Below are positions 34,070 through 43,705 of a stretch of DNA of 64,000 nucleotides, piece after piece. The first letter of the stretch is position 1; each line of letters opens with the position of its first letter. Source of the DNA: Margaritifera margaritifera (lineage: Eukaryota > Mollusca > Bivalvia > Unionida > Margaritiferidae); the NCBI GenBank assembly GCA_029931535.1, contig JAQPZY010001684.1, forward strand, positions 1,054,001-1,118,000. Direction: 5' to 3'. The notes beneath the pieces were generated by a model. The model did no database searches. It was given only the letters and a program-made list of their open reading frames with translations, and had not been told where the DNA came from. The translations under genes were made by a program, and so were the position numbers.

Positions 34070-35640
34070 GAAGACACCGAAAGCAACTGCGTTAATAAGA
34101 TGTTTATTTATAAACGCAATTTAAAGATGAACAAATCTGACACCATTATAACAAAAAGATAAGGAAAATTATAAAGTTCCTAACATGGAACTATCAACAA
34201 CAAGTAACTCAACGAGAAAAATCAAAGATGGATTTAACAAATGGAATTTTAAACAAACGTGAATAGCATCCTATCACCAATCGACAAATAAGAGTATATG
34301 ATTTACACCCCAATATAAACAAGGTCTTATTAAGTACCAAGGGTGACCAAAGCATGTGATTTATGCACTTATCAATAGAACTCATTTATCCATCAATCTG
34401 TTAACTCGTCAATTTATCAATTTAACAAGCGATGTTGGAATATGAATTTATGAATCCGTCGTTCATATAACGATATTGAAATGGGGATGTATGAAATTAT
34501 GAATATGTCGTTCATATAACGATATTGAAATGGGGATGTATGAAATTATGAATATGTCGTTCATATAACGATATTCAAATGGGGATGTATGAAATTATGA
34601 ATCTATCACACATATAGCGATATTGAAATGGGAATGAATGTAATTTTGCACAGATAGCAATATTGAGATAACAATCAAATGGAACACGCAATAAATATAA
34701 CTATCGTGGCGTCCGTTTGACTACCAAGATGTATCTACGGTTCCACCCGCTCTAGTCCATGGTCAAGGAGCCACCACGCATGGTCCACCCCTCCCAGTCT
34801 GTTGAAGGGTCCCTCGAGAGCCTTCACATTAACACAGACCCGTTGATCGAGAAGCCTTGGTCCCTCGCATCGAGAAAACCAGTACACTCTTCCGAAACAA
34901 CGTCACCAGACACAGCGTACACGTCACACGAAACCACACAGAGTTCTGTGACTTCACACACCACCAAACCATACATATGGAACAGCTAAAAGTATAACAA
35001 CTAAACCGTGTAGTACATATGACACGGTTAGTACTTTTGTATTGATATATGTTGCGCATGCGCGCACATGAATTACGCCTCGTTACACATTACATTAATC
35101 ATTCAATGCATGCCGCGTATAATTAAATAATACCCGTCTGTTCAGTTACAACAAATAGCTAACTTGAACCAGCCTATAGGATTTCTAATATCATGGCGTT
35201 GTATGACCTAGGTATTGACTCTCTGTAGAATTTAGAATAAATTCTAAAACATCTAATATATGAAACAATTATGTCATATAAAACGAATAGTGATAAAGAA
35301 TACAATCTTAAATTTCACATACCTCTACAGCTGAAGTTTTGCTCCCGTAAAGAGGTAAGCTTTCTGACAAGACTCATCGTAGTGTAATTTGTTTATAGAG
35401 AATTCGCTCTATATGTACTCTAGCTGTGACAGATATGCGCAGCAGCTAGGTACGTGAGTTTTCACTGCAGGCAATTTGCACGTGCAGCATGGGGTGAATC
35501 GCGCTCAGTATTTCAAAATAACTAGAGCCGAAAAAAATAAACAACCCCCGAGTAACGCTCTAGTCGGAAACGAAACCTGAATACATTTTTGATCACATAT
35601 ACACATTGATATAAACCATACAATTCCGTGACATTGGGTT
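34070..35640. other. Non-coding block interrupting the Polinton (probable insertion)
   Basis: About 1.5 kb with no gene between the membrane protein and the gene at 35,677, in an element otherwise packed with 10-50 nt gaps. It starts AT-rich, has a 49-bp minisatellite at 34,450-34,640, then a moderately GC-rich stretch (34,700-34,990) and a TGCGCATGCGCGC palindromic run at 35,050. Near its right side ACTAGAGC (35,521) and GCTCTAGT (about 35,558) are inverted. I could not fix exact ends or a target duplication. It may be a nested non-autonomous transposon. Confidence 0.55.
34450..34640. repeat. 49-bp minisatellite, 3-4 copies
   Basis: TCGTTCATATAACGATATTG recurs at 34,459, 34,508 and 34,557 within 49-bp units, with a degenerate fourth copy. 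TCATATAACGATAT is itself partly palindromic. Confidence 0.9.
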
Positions 35641-35676
35641 TCCCATTGAGGTTCCCATTTTTTTACTTTTGGACCC

Positions 35677-35988
35677 TTATGCACAAGTTGCCAAATCTTT
35701 GGCAAACTGATCCACTTCTTGTAGCCAATATTGGAAACCAAGGTTTCTCCAGGGGCGTACATCTTTCCAATTGAAAAGTTGTTGGTGTAACTCACTAGCA
35801 ATACACACTTCTTGAAATGTTTTATAGACAGATAAAGTGTGACGAATGTCTTCTTTACATGGAGGATCCTCACTGATTTTCATGACCACTCTCAACGCTT
35901 TAAGTACAATTTGTCTTTCGTGTACTGGTAAAATTAAGTTTTTATAGTCTTCTTCTTCTACTAAGTCCGAAGAAGAACACAGGGTCAT
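35677..35988 (-). CDS. Unknown Polinton protein, possibly frameshifted
   Basis: 103 residues from an ATG at 35,988. Acidic start, then helical sequence with VLKALRVVMKI and a Trp-rich end (FNWKDVRPWRNLGFQYW). Past its stop another frame stays open with KGPKVKKWEPQWETQ, so the true C-terminus may have been lost to a frameshift near 35,680. It lies at the left end of the BIR/F-box-like gene island. No family recognised. Confidence 0.5.
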   Translation of the reverse strand: MTLCSSSDLVEEEDYKNLILPVHERQIVLKALRVVMKISEDPPCKEDIRHTLSVYKTFQEVCIASELHQQLFNWKDVRPWRNLGFQYWLQEVDQFAKDLATCA

Positions 35989-36076
35989 ATTGTTTTTTTA
36001 AACTCAACAATTGAGTCCAAAACAACCACGGGTCCTCCAAAAGAATCCAAGGTAAACACTTGTCCTCAAAAATAGT

Positions 36077-37290
36077 TCACAACGAATGTCCTGGAAAACG
36101 AATTCCAAGATAAGCAGTCACTAAGACACACACTGCATAACGTCCAAAATTTAATGGTAACAGTTCTTGTATCAAGTCATTATAATCCTCTAAGCTCTGA
36201 ACACGATCGTTGACTTCCTTCCACGGAATCCGTTTCACGAGTGACGTGTAGAGTGCAGGCATGCCGCCTCTTTATAGGGGTCGATGGCAAAGGTAGGTAT
36301 CTTGGGTGGCATGTTTTTATAGCCAGGCTCCCAAGGTTGGTACCTTTTGAGACAGTCTCCTTCAGGATAGTAGCAGCGATAGACGTTTCCCATAATCATT
36401 CTTCTATGACCTTGGAAGAGGGTATAGTGTAAAAATCGAGAAATGACTTTGAGTTTACGTTTCACTTAGATCTTGACAAACTCTTGGTAAATCCTTTCGC
36501 GCACATTCAAAGGCATGCCACAAATGTACTTGGGTAAAGTTTCCGATTTGGAAAGAAGTAACTCTCTTTTGTATTCTGCACGATACTGGTGATAGTTGTT
36601 GTTCAGAATCAGTCTTCTGATGCGGCGAAAGTAGCCATAGCATTGAAATCGAGGAATGACTTGAAGTTTTCGTTTCACTTGAATTTGGACAAACTCATCG
36701 TAAATGCGTTTTCGTAACTTCAAAGGTAAGTCACGAATGCGGTCTTCTAAAGTAGTCTTCTTGGTGACAAAATACTCACACACCAACCAAATGGAATCGG
36801 TAGGTAAAGGATATCCATTATGATGAGTGATTATCCTATCTAATTTCAAACGACGTAAAGGTGATTCGTCTTGAGGGGACAGTTCTTGTAACAGTTTTTG
36901 GTATTCTTGTCTGTTAGTCACATTTTTTTCCTTCACTTCATTCCATCGAATTCTATATTCCACTGCCACATTGTAGGTGGCACCCTCCAATCTTTTAAAG
37001 GTGAAGCCTAGTTTTTCATGAATGTCTGACCATTTGAATATCTCGGCCTCAATCAAATGTCTTATCGTCTTCAAATACCAATGGTTACAACATGTATGTC
37101 GTAAAGGATGCAACTGTTCTTTACGTTTCACTTGAATCTGAACAAATTCTTTGTAAATCCGTTCTCGTAGCTCCAAAGGTAAACCACGAATGCAATCTTC
37201 TAAGCTAGGAATATAGTGAAAAATATGTTCTTGCAACTCCAAAGGTAAACCAGTAATGTATTCTTCTAAAGAAGTATTCTCCTCCGCCAT
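36077..37290 (-). pseudogene. F-box-like repeat protein, broken by a stop and a frameshift
   Basis: From an ATG at 37,290 the frame shows a motif repeated four times: ITGLPLELQEHIFHYI, IRGLPLELRERIYKEF, IRDLPLKLRKRIYDEF and ICGMPLNVRERIYQEF, each followed by a basic VKRK segment. The LPxELxxxI core is like an F-box. A second repeat type (RWNEVKEKN...QKLLQEL) appears near residue 110 and again at the end (PWKEVNDR...DLIQEL). The frame has a TAA at 36,466, continues in phase to 36,235 and then needs a frame change near 36,250 to reach 36,077. A ubiquitin-ligase adaptor role is a guess from the F-box likeness. Confidence 0.5.
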
Positions 37291-37301
37291 GGAATTTTTT
37301 T

Positions 37302-37841
37302 TTACTTCTTCTTCTTTTGTTTGGCATCTGGCTCATCGTACCCGTACTCTTCTAAGGCCACTAAAGGTAAGAAGTGACAGTGCGGAGACCATCTGGCATG
37401 TTCAATGTAAGCTGAGTCGGTAGGCTCCCAGTGGTGAAGTTTCACACCACAACTGAAACATTGAACTTTATCTCCTTCTCCCGTGTATTTAAATCCAGAT
37501 CTAGCTAAACCTTCCGGTTTAGGTCCTTCTAGAAATTTTGGCCACTTGTCTTTGAATGACTCGAGTCGACTTTCATACTTGGAATAACCAGGTAAACTCA
37601 CAGGTATTCTGACATGCGAATATTGACCAACATTGACCTTGTTGTCATTAACGTCAATACCAGTTCCTTTAGTATTTCCAGTAAAACATAAAGGGCGTAC
37701 TGCCTCTTTAGAGGGTGGTCGATGAGTGGTGGTGATGTTACAAGCTACGGAATCCTTTTGAACGTGTGAATCGGGAATACCAAACCGTACAGAATCCGTT
37801 TCATCGCATGGTACTGCATCACACTCCAAGTCGTGACTCAT
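37302..37841 (-). CDS. BIR-domain (IAP-like) protein 3
   Basis: 179 residues from an ATG at 37,841. A polar N-terminal 95 residues with no recognised domain lead into one BIR: ESRLESFKDKWPK, LARSGFKYTGEGDKVQCFSC, then HHWEPTDSAYIEHARWSPHC. The zinc ligands are C-x2-C, H and C with normal spacing, and the Gly, Trp and Arg positions fit. The C-terminus is a Lys run. No RING is present, so it could bind and block caspases or IAP antagonists but not act as a ligase by itself (family knowledge). It retains more of the canonical BIR than its two neighbours. Confidence 0.88.
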   Translation of the reverse strand: MSHDLECDAVPCDETDSVRFGIPDSHVQKDSVACNITTTHRPPSKEAVRPLCFTGNTKGTGIDVNDNKVNVGQYSHVRIPVSLPGYSKYESRLESFKDKWPKFLEGPKPEGLARSGFKYTGEGDKVQCFSCGVKLHHWEPTDSAYIEHARWSPHCHFLPLVALEEYGYDEPDAKQKKKK

Positions 37842-37869
37842 CTTCTTGCTTCTTGGTTAACGTTGAAAG

Positions 37870-38262
37870 TTAGAATGAAGGGTTAGCTTTGGAAGGGGTT
37901 CCTTTTTTATACCTGTCGACTGTACCATCCGAAAAGTATTGTAATGTGATCGGTGGAAACGCTAAAGAAAGGTAAGCACAGTTTGGTGACCATCTAACAT
38001 GTTCCATGAGAGCTGATTTCTTACAATCCATACGAATAGTGACACCACAACTAAAACACTGTACTTTGGTACCCTGTCCAAAGTAAACAAATCCTGCTCT
38101 GGCTAAAGAGTAAGAAGTAGGTAATCCATTGTTCCTAAGTTTTTTTGTGCTCCGTCGATGAGGACAATAACAATAGTCAGGCATGTGTTTAGGCCAATTT
38201 TTGAAAGTTTTCAAGCGACTGTCACACTCACAATAGTCAGGCAAGGCAAATGTTGAAGTCAT
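37870..38262 (-). CDS. BIR-domain (IAP-like) protein 2
   Basis: 130 residues from an ATG at 38,262. One BIR: ESRLKTF-type start (DSRLKTFKNWPKHM), LARAGFVYFGQGTKVQCFSC and MEHVRWSPNC. A 25-residue insertion (PDYCYCPHRRSTKKLRNNG) separates the first helix from the rest. The usual Trp after the second Cys is replaced (TIRMDCKKSALMEH). The first 17 codons and the 19 nt before the ATG nearly repeat those of BIR protein 1, so the two arose by tandem duplication. No RING. Confidence 0.85.
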   Translation of the reverse strand: MTSTFALPDYCECDSRLKTFKNWPKHMPDYCYCPHRRSTKKLRNNGLPTSYSLARAGFVYFGQGTKVQCFSCGVTIRMDCKKSALMEHVRWSPNCAYLSLAFPPITLQYFSDGTVDRYKKGTPSKANPSF

Positions 38263-38275
38263 CTTTGGTGTTGTC

Positions 38276-38548
38276 TTATTGTAATGTCATCCGTGGAAAA
38301 GCTAAAGAAAGGTAAGCACAGTTTGGTGACCATCTGGTATGTTCCACGATAGCTGAATCTTCAGGACTCATTCGAATGCTTGCACCACAACTGAAACATT
38401 TCACTAAACTTCCCTGTTCAAAGTAGACAAATCCTGCTCTGGCTAAAGAGATGGCAGTGGGTAATCGATTCCCTTTAGGCCATTTTTTAAACGTGTTCAA
38501 TCGACTGGTACAATCACAATAGTCAGGCAAGGCAAATGTTGAAGTCAT
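38276..38548 (-). CDS. BIR-domain (IAP-like) protein 1
   Basis: 90 residues from an ATG at 38,548; the protein is essentially a lone BIR. It has SRLNTFKKWPKG, LARAGFVYFEQGSLVKCFSC and VEHTRWSPNC, giving the C-x2-C-H-C zinc site. The Trp usually found after the second Cys is missing (ASIRMSPEDSAIVEH). It follows PolB after about 30 nt and precedes its duplicate after 13 nt. Single-BIR proteins without RING are known in insect viruses as apoptosis inhibitors; the same role here is an inference. Confidence 0.87.
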   Translation of the reverse strand: MTSTFALPDYCDCTSRLNTFKKWPKGNRLPTAISLARAGFVYFEQGSLVKCFSCGASIRMSPEDSAIVEHTRWSPNCAYLSLAFPRMTLQ

Positions 38549-38579
38549 CTTTTTGGTGTTGTCTTTTTTTTCTGTTTTT

Positions 38580-41500
38580 TCAAGAGGGTTTCCTTTTTTT
38601 ATACTCCTCTAAATTGGCGTGTCCGCAAGGTAAAGTCGTGTGATCTGGAAGTCTCACTCGTTTTTGGTACACAATACGATACACTTTTTGAACAGGTCGA
38701 GTCACGATTTGATGATTAGGTAGTCGTACAATCTTGTGAGGTTCTAACGTAGGTACTCGAAAGTCTTCCACTTGTCCGGACAGTAAAGCATTTTTTAAAA
38801 CCTCAAAGTTTACTACTTGGTTAGTTCGATAGTTGAGAGTCAAACCTTTGACTTTACAGGAGGTGTGAAGTTGGCCTTGCGGGTCTCGGTATCGGTACCC
38901 GTAATTTTTAGGGCCACCGCTGGCAAAACTCAGAATGGTGTCTTGAGGGTGCTCGTCTGTCCAGGCTCCTAAACGATCTCCTTGAATGGTAGGGTGGGGG
39001 CAACCGGGGCGATGAATGTAGATGCAACTGTCAGTATCAAAGTACAGGACACGATCTCCCAAGACTTCTAATGCTTCGTCGTACAATTTCAAGCGAGCAT
39101 GAGCGGTCACGTAAGCGGCAATGACTACGTTGCTAAACTTGTCAGGTTTGACAAACTTGGGTTCTTTTTCGAAATTGACAATGATCAAATCATCGCGGAT
39201 GATTTCGACGTGTTTGACTAGTATACTTTTGTCGTCCACCAGTTTAAAGTAGCGATAAGGATCGTCCACGTATTCCGTTTTGGGTAAGATCGTACGTTGG
39301 GCCATTTTTCCCCACAAGCAATTGAGCATCACTTTGGCAAACGATCTTTTTCCTTCATTTTTTTCCAACTCTTCCAAAGTGATGCCTTCGATGTCACGGT
39401 ATTCTTCTTTGAATCGATTTTGGTCTTCGGGAGTCTGACACCACGAAGGATAACCACTAGCTTCTTGTTTCAGTTTTAAAAACTGACTGACGTACCCCGA
39501 GAAAATGCCTGGATGATTGGTGGCGTCGTCCTTTTGGTATTGGGCTGTAGTTGGAAAGTGCCAGATTTCGTACACTTTCAACAAATGGTATCCACGATCC
39601 AGTGCCCAAAACAATTCGGCGCTCACCCACGTTCCTGTCAAAGACCGTTCTTCCTTCGTGTGGTGACAGGGATGATCTTGGTTGCACGTTTCGGCACACG
39701 TCCGACATAAAGGAAACATCAGTTTTCCTTGACAATGGTGAGGTAAGATGGGATGGTACAAGTTTGTCGGAGGTAAGACTTTACATTTGATTAATCCTTC
39801 GTATTGACGAATGTGTTCCACGTCAATGTGTTCTGTCAAAATTTCAGGGTACCCGGTGGGAAAACGAGCATATTTACACACCCAAGGATACAAAGAACAC
39901 ACGTCAATGTACTTGATTTCTTCTCCTTGGGATTCATTCACGTCGTACAGTAAGCGAGTGGCATTGGTTCGACCTCCAAATAAACTGTGGCGCGGATCTA
40001 AAGGTTCGATGTCGTCCGCGTCGTAACTTTGAGTAATGTTCTTAAATTCAGGATCGGTTTTCAAACGTCGATCGTACTCGTGCTCCCACATTTCTACCAC
40101 TTGGTATCCTTGACTTTCTAACTTGAGTCGTCGTTGGCAAGTCTGTTCGTATAACTGTTCCATGGTAGAATCTGAATAAGGGCTTTTCATGTCTCGAACA
40201 GGATAACAAGTTGGCATCCGTGAAACAAACAACCCTGAAACTCGTACACTGTGTGCGGGTTTTCTAAATCAAATCCATCCACGGAATAACCTCCAATCTT
40301 CTTTTCTCCTCCTCCGTTTCTAGCATGTTGTATCCATTTGTCTTCTTTTTCACACAAGTAATGAAACCAACGTAAAGATTTGACTGAATATTGACGACTA
40401 GCAAAGAGACCTGTGTTGGAGTCGATGATGGCCAGTTGGTTCTCGGGCATGAAATTTTGCCTGTAGACTAAGGAACAGGCCTTAGGTAAGGTGGCTGCAT
40501 CTTTCAAGGATCGACCTCTCCATGATCAAGAAATAACTCTCGAAATTTTCCACAACAACGTCTTAAAATATCCACATCCGATCGACAATATTTGAGCATC
40601 TCTTCTTGAAAGTCAAATGGATCGTTCTGGTGAGCGCGGTACCAAGTGTGAAAAGCTTCTCGCTGTTAAGTCGCATTCCATCGGGGTCGTAATCATGAAG
40701 GTCAGGCAAATGAGGTAGGACAGCCTGTTGATTAGCTTCCGTGTTAAAGAAGTGAGGAAAGTAGCCTTTAGCCATTTCTGTCATGCCAAACGTTTTTGGC
40801 ATGCGACTCAAAGGCATGGCCAAATAACTAATAGAATCTTTAAACTGGACTTGTCCTACTTTCATGTAGATGAGTTTTTTTCCGTTCATGGTGACTTCAG
40901 GTCGTTCGGTCCCATGGATCAAATAATAATTGAGTAAAAACTGTCCATCGTATCCCGAAAAATTGTGAGCTATGACGGTGGCATACCGATGACAATCTCC
41001 GTAACGTTGAATGTCTTCTTCGCTCCAACTGTCGTGGGTGGGAGGGTCTAAAACCCATTCAGCAAACTCAGACAAAGTGTTCACTCCACGAAAGATTTTT
41101 TCACGTCCTCCTGGAATTCGACTACAATGAGGACAGTGAAAATGAATCGATTCTTGAATACACTGATCACAAGCCCGATGCGCTACACAGAAATTGGGAA
41201 TGTGAATGCCTGTTTCTTGCATGCATTCAAAATCAAAGAAGATGAAATCTACTTGGTTCTTGTTCTTCTTTATTTCTTTCTTCTCTGTCTTGTCAAACTT
41301 TTGAATAAAATATCGATGATCAAAATCGACGATCTGATGACAAATAGAACATTTTTTCTTGCCAGCACAAACGTGTCTCTTAGAGTTGTTGGTACGAATG
41401 AGTTGTCCACACGTGGAACACGATTTCAATAACTCGCAAGCACATTTTTGTTGGTGACCTTGTGTCTTGCGATGCTGTTGGTAACAAGAAGGACTGACAA

Positions 41501-42734
41501 AACTTTGTCGACATACCTCACAATGGACGTGATTTTGTTGTTGTTGTTCAGAAAGGCATGGTTGGTCTGCTAAACAACCCCGACATCTTGCTCCGCAATG
41601 AATGTGTTTCTCTCGACTATTAAACCCATGGTTGCATTTCTCACAGTAGTAAGAGTATCCCAAAAATCCGGTGATACCTGTAATGGTATCAAAATGTTCT
41701 TGATGGTAATAGAGATGAATGTATTTTCCTTCAGGGAAATCGGGGCCTCGAAACACCATATCTCCGCGCACTTCTTGAGGGTGAACTTTCAAAGTATAAT
41801 GAGGAGCCAAAACATCTTGAAGTTGCTGCATTTGAGAAATGCCACACACGGTCTCTTTAGGGATACCCGCTTGTTTCAACAGGAGTTCTGCTTCGTTTCG
41901 TTGTTTGGCTCTGTCCGATCGTCGAATGCTCTCCCAGGCTTTTTTCCATTCTTTACTCTCGTTCTTGTTAGCATAGGTGCGGCCCACCACGATAGCTCGG
42001 GCTAAACACATTTGGTCTTGAGTATTGTTAATTTGGACGACACTATGTTTGGTAGTACGAAGATCGTCCACCAATAACGGTTTTCTGCTTCGTCCACTTC
42101 CTCGAGGTGGAGCAACGTGTGTCATGTAGAGTGTGGCCTTTCCATCGGTGACGGTAAACTTGTCATTGGATTGTTGCACATGTTCTATTTTGGACATGAC
42201 TTTGTCTGGCGTTAATTCTGCCGGGGTGCTGAACTCAATCCAAACGGGACTCTTCAAGTTGTCATGATGAATAGACAGTCTCAAGCGATCATCTTCTTTG
42301 GTTCCACATTGCCGCTTCAAGTTCATTAAGACAGAACCCCACAAATCGCTAATGAACCCCGCCGCTTTCTCGGGAGGTACTTCGGACTTGAAGTCTTTGA
42401 AGTGAACCGTATGAGTGTAGGCAGTGGTTCTAAATTTTCGAGAAGTTATTTTTTGACTCTCTCGAATCCGATAGTAATTTTCAGGAGCCACGGTAGGACT
42501 TTCTTGGTCTGGGGTTCTGGTGTTAGTAGTAGTAGTAGTGGTGGTGGGTTTTGTTTTGGGTGGTTTGGAAGATGGTAAGGTTTCAGGTTCACTCATCTCG
42601 TCTTCGAAGTCACTGGCATGGACTTGAGCTAGTAGTTGATCTAAGGGTGTTTCAGGTGGCACGGAAAATCGTCGTCGTGGCCTCTTGGTTACTTCTTCTT
42701 CTGGTTTCTCATGATGGGGGCGTGATCTTTTCAT
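38580..42734 (-). pseudogene. Protein-primed DNA polymerase B, three frameshifts
   Basis: The ATG is at 42,734. The N-terminal ~360 residues are unassigned; a Cys/His-rich zone (about 363-466) holds several C-x2-C pairs. ExoI is FFDFECMQ (about 499-506), ExoII is HNFSGYDGQF (about 590-599), and ExoIII lies in the short segment between the first two breaks. The last frame carries motif A (DVCSLYP), motif B (KVMLNCLWGK) and motif C (FDTDSC), all intact. The frame changes near 40,665, 40,508 and 40,215-40,232. Family members copy the linear genome from a terminal protein. The breaks mean no full-length product unless they are sequencing errors. It shares a divergent TATA promoter with the CCHC gene. 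Confidence 0.93.
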
Positions 42735-42763
42735 CTTGAAGTTTACTTTGAAACTGATTCAGT

Positions 42764-42825
42764 TTCACCCAGGTACCTTTATATAGAGAGAGGAGAGTAT
42801 ATAAAGAGAGACCTTCTTACCTTCA
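42764..42825. promoter_or_regulatory. Divergent TATA promoters, PolB (-) and CCHC gene (+)
   Basis: In the 129-nt gap, TATATAAAGG reads toward PolB (around 42,785-42,776) and TATATAAAG reads toward the CCHC gene (around 42,799-42,807). Two back-to-back TATA boxes some 15 nt apart imply linked expression of both genes. Confidence 0.7.
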
Positions 42826-42863
42826 GAATCAGTCTTTGGTGATTGAACTTTCAAACTGTAAAG

Positions 42864-43409
42864 ATGGAAGAGTCAAAAAGACAGATTGATTTTTTGGTGA
42901 GAGATTTGCAGACAGTCATTCGAAAGTATACTACCAGTAAGAGTAAGGACTACTCCTCCTCTACCTCTCGAGAAAAAAGTCAAGATACTTGTTATATCTG
43001 TCAAGAGAAAGGACATTGGGCTCCAGAATGTCCACAACGTCAACAGCAAAAGAGAGACAAAACAAAAGATACCTGTTATCATTGTAAAGGACCAGAACAT
43101 TGGTCTTCGGAATGCCCTCAGAAAGAACAAGAAGAAGAAAATCTACCAAAGGAGAGGGAGGAAGCCGATTCAACAACAAACCTAAAAGAAGAAGAAGAAC
43201 ATATCATCAAGAAAAGTAAGAAGAGAGTGAGAAGAATGGAAGACAGTGAGAATGAAGAAGAAGAAATGGAAGACATGATTCCTGTGGCGATCAGGGTCCC
43301 TATGAAGAAGAAATTCAAGAAGAACAAGAGAGATAGTGAGAATGAAAAAGAAAAGGAAACTATGATTCCTGTGACGCAATTCAAGCCCCACAAGAATTTC
43401 AGAAAGTGA
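42864..43409 (+). CDS. Double CCHC zinc-knuckle protein
   Basis: 181 residues from the ATG at 42,864, about 55 nt below a TATATAAAG box. Two perfect CX2CX4HX4C knuckles: CYICQEKGHWAPEC (43-56) and CYHCKGPEHWSSEC (71-84). The rest is strongly charged, with Glu-rich and KKSKKRVRR-type basic stretches. Such knuckles bind single-stranded nucleic acid in retroviral Gag and cellular CNBP-like proteins. In a DNA element a role in replication or RNA binding is possible (inference). It is not part of the usual Polinton core set. The frame is intact; it is transcribed toward the coiled-coil gene at 43,706. Confidence 0.8.
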   Translation: MEESKRQIDFLVRDLQTVIRKYTTSKSKDYSSSTSREKSQDTCYICQEKGHWAPECPQRQQQKRDKTKDTCYHCKGPEHWSSECPQKEQEEENLPKEREEADSTTNLKEEEEHIIKKSKKRVRRMEDSENEEEEMEDMIPVAIRVPMKKKFKKNKRDSENEKEKETMIPVTQFKPHKNFRK

Positions 43410-43642
43410 ACTTTTTTTTTTTTTTTTTTGGTGTTATATGTTCATTGGTGAATTATTTTGTAAAAAAAAAAAAAAATGGAGAGAATACAACAGACTGGGA
43501 AAAAAAGTAAGTGATTTTGTGTTATTTTGTTTTAGAGTATGGTTGCACGCACGCACGCACTCACACTGATATACAAGACAATGGGATTTTTTAAGTTTTA
43601 ACTTGATTTTGGCAATTTGATTTCTTTTCTAGAAATCTGGGG
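43410..43642. other. Convergent intergenic spacer
   Basis: About 230 bp between two converging genes with T- and A-runs and a short CACG tandem (43,545-43,560). No stem-loop follows the plus-strand gene, unlike the minus-strand gene that ends here. Confidence 0.5.
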
Positions 43643-43658
43643 GGCCCTTAAAAGGACC
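43621..43658 (-). terminator. Histone-type stem-loop of gene 43,706
   Basis: Minus-strand GGTCCTTTTAAGGGCC (43,658-43,643), a 6-bp stem with one G-T pair and loop TTTA, followed by a C-run. A purine-rich AGAAAAGAAA (about 43,630-43,621) follows about 12 nt further on, in the place of a U7-pairing element. Confidence 0.7.
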
Positions 43659-43705
43659 GTTGGGGTGTTTGTTTTGTTGGGTTAAAACAAACTTTTTTTG
43701 AAGTT

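Noticed and set aside
41127..42005. Plus-strand frames opposite the polymerase
   Set aside because: They lie wholly inside a well-supported minus-strand coding region and have no motifs of their own.
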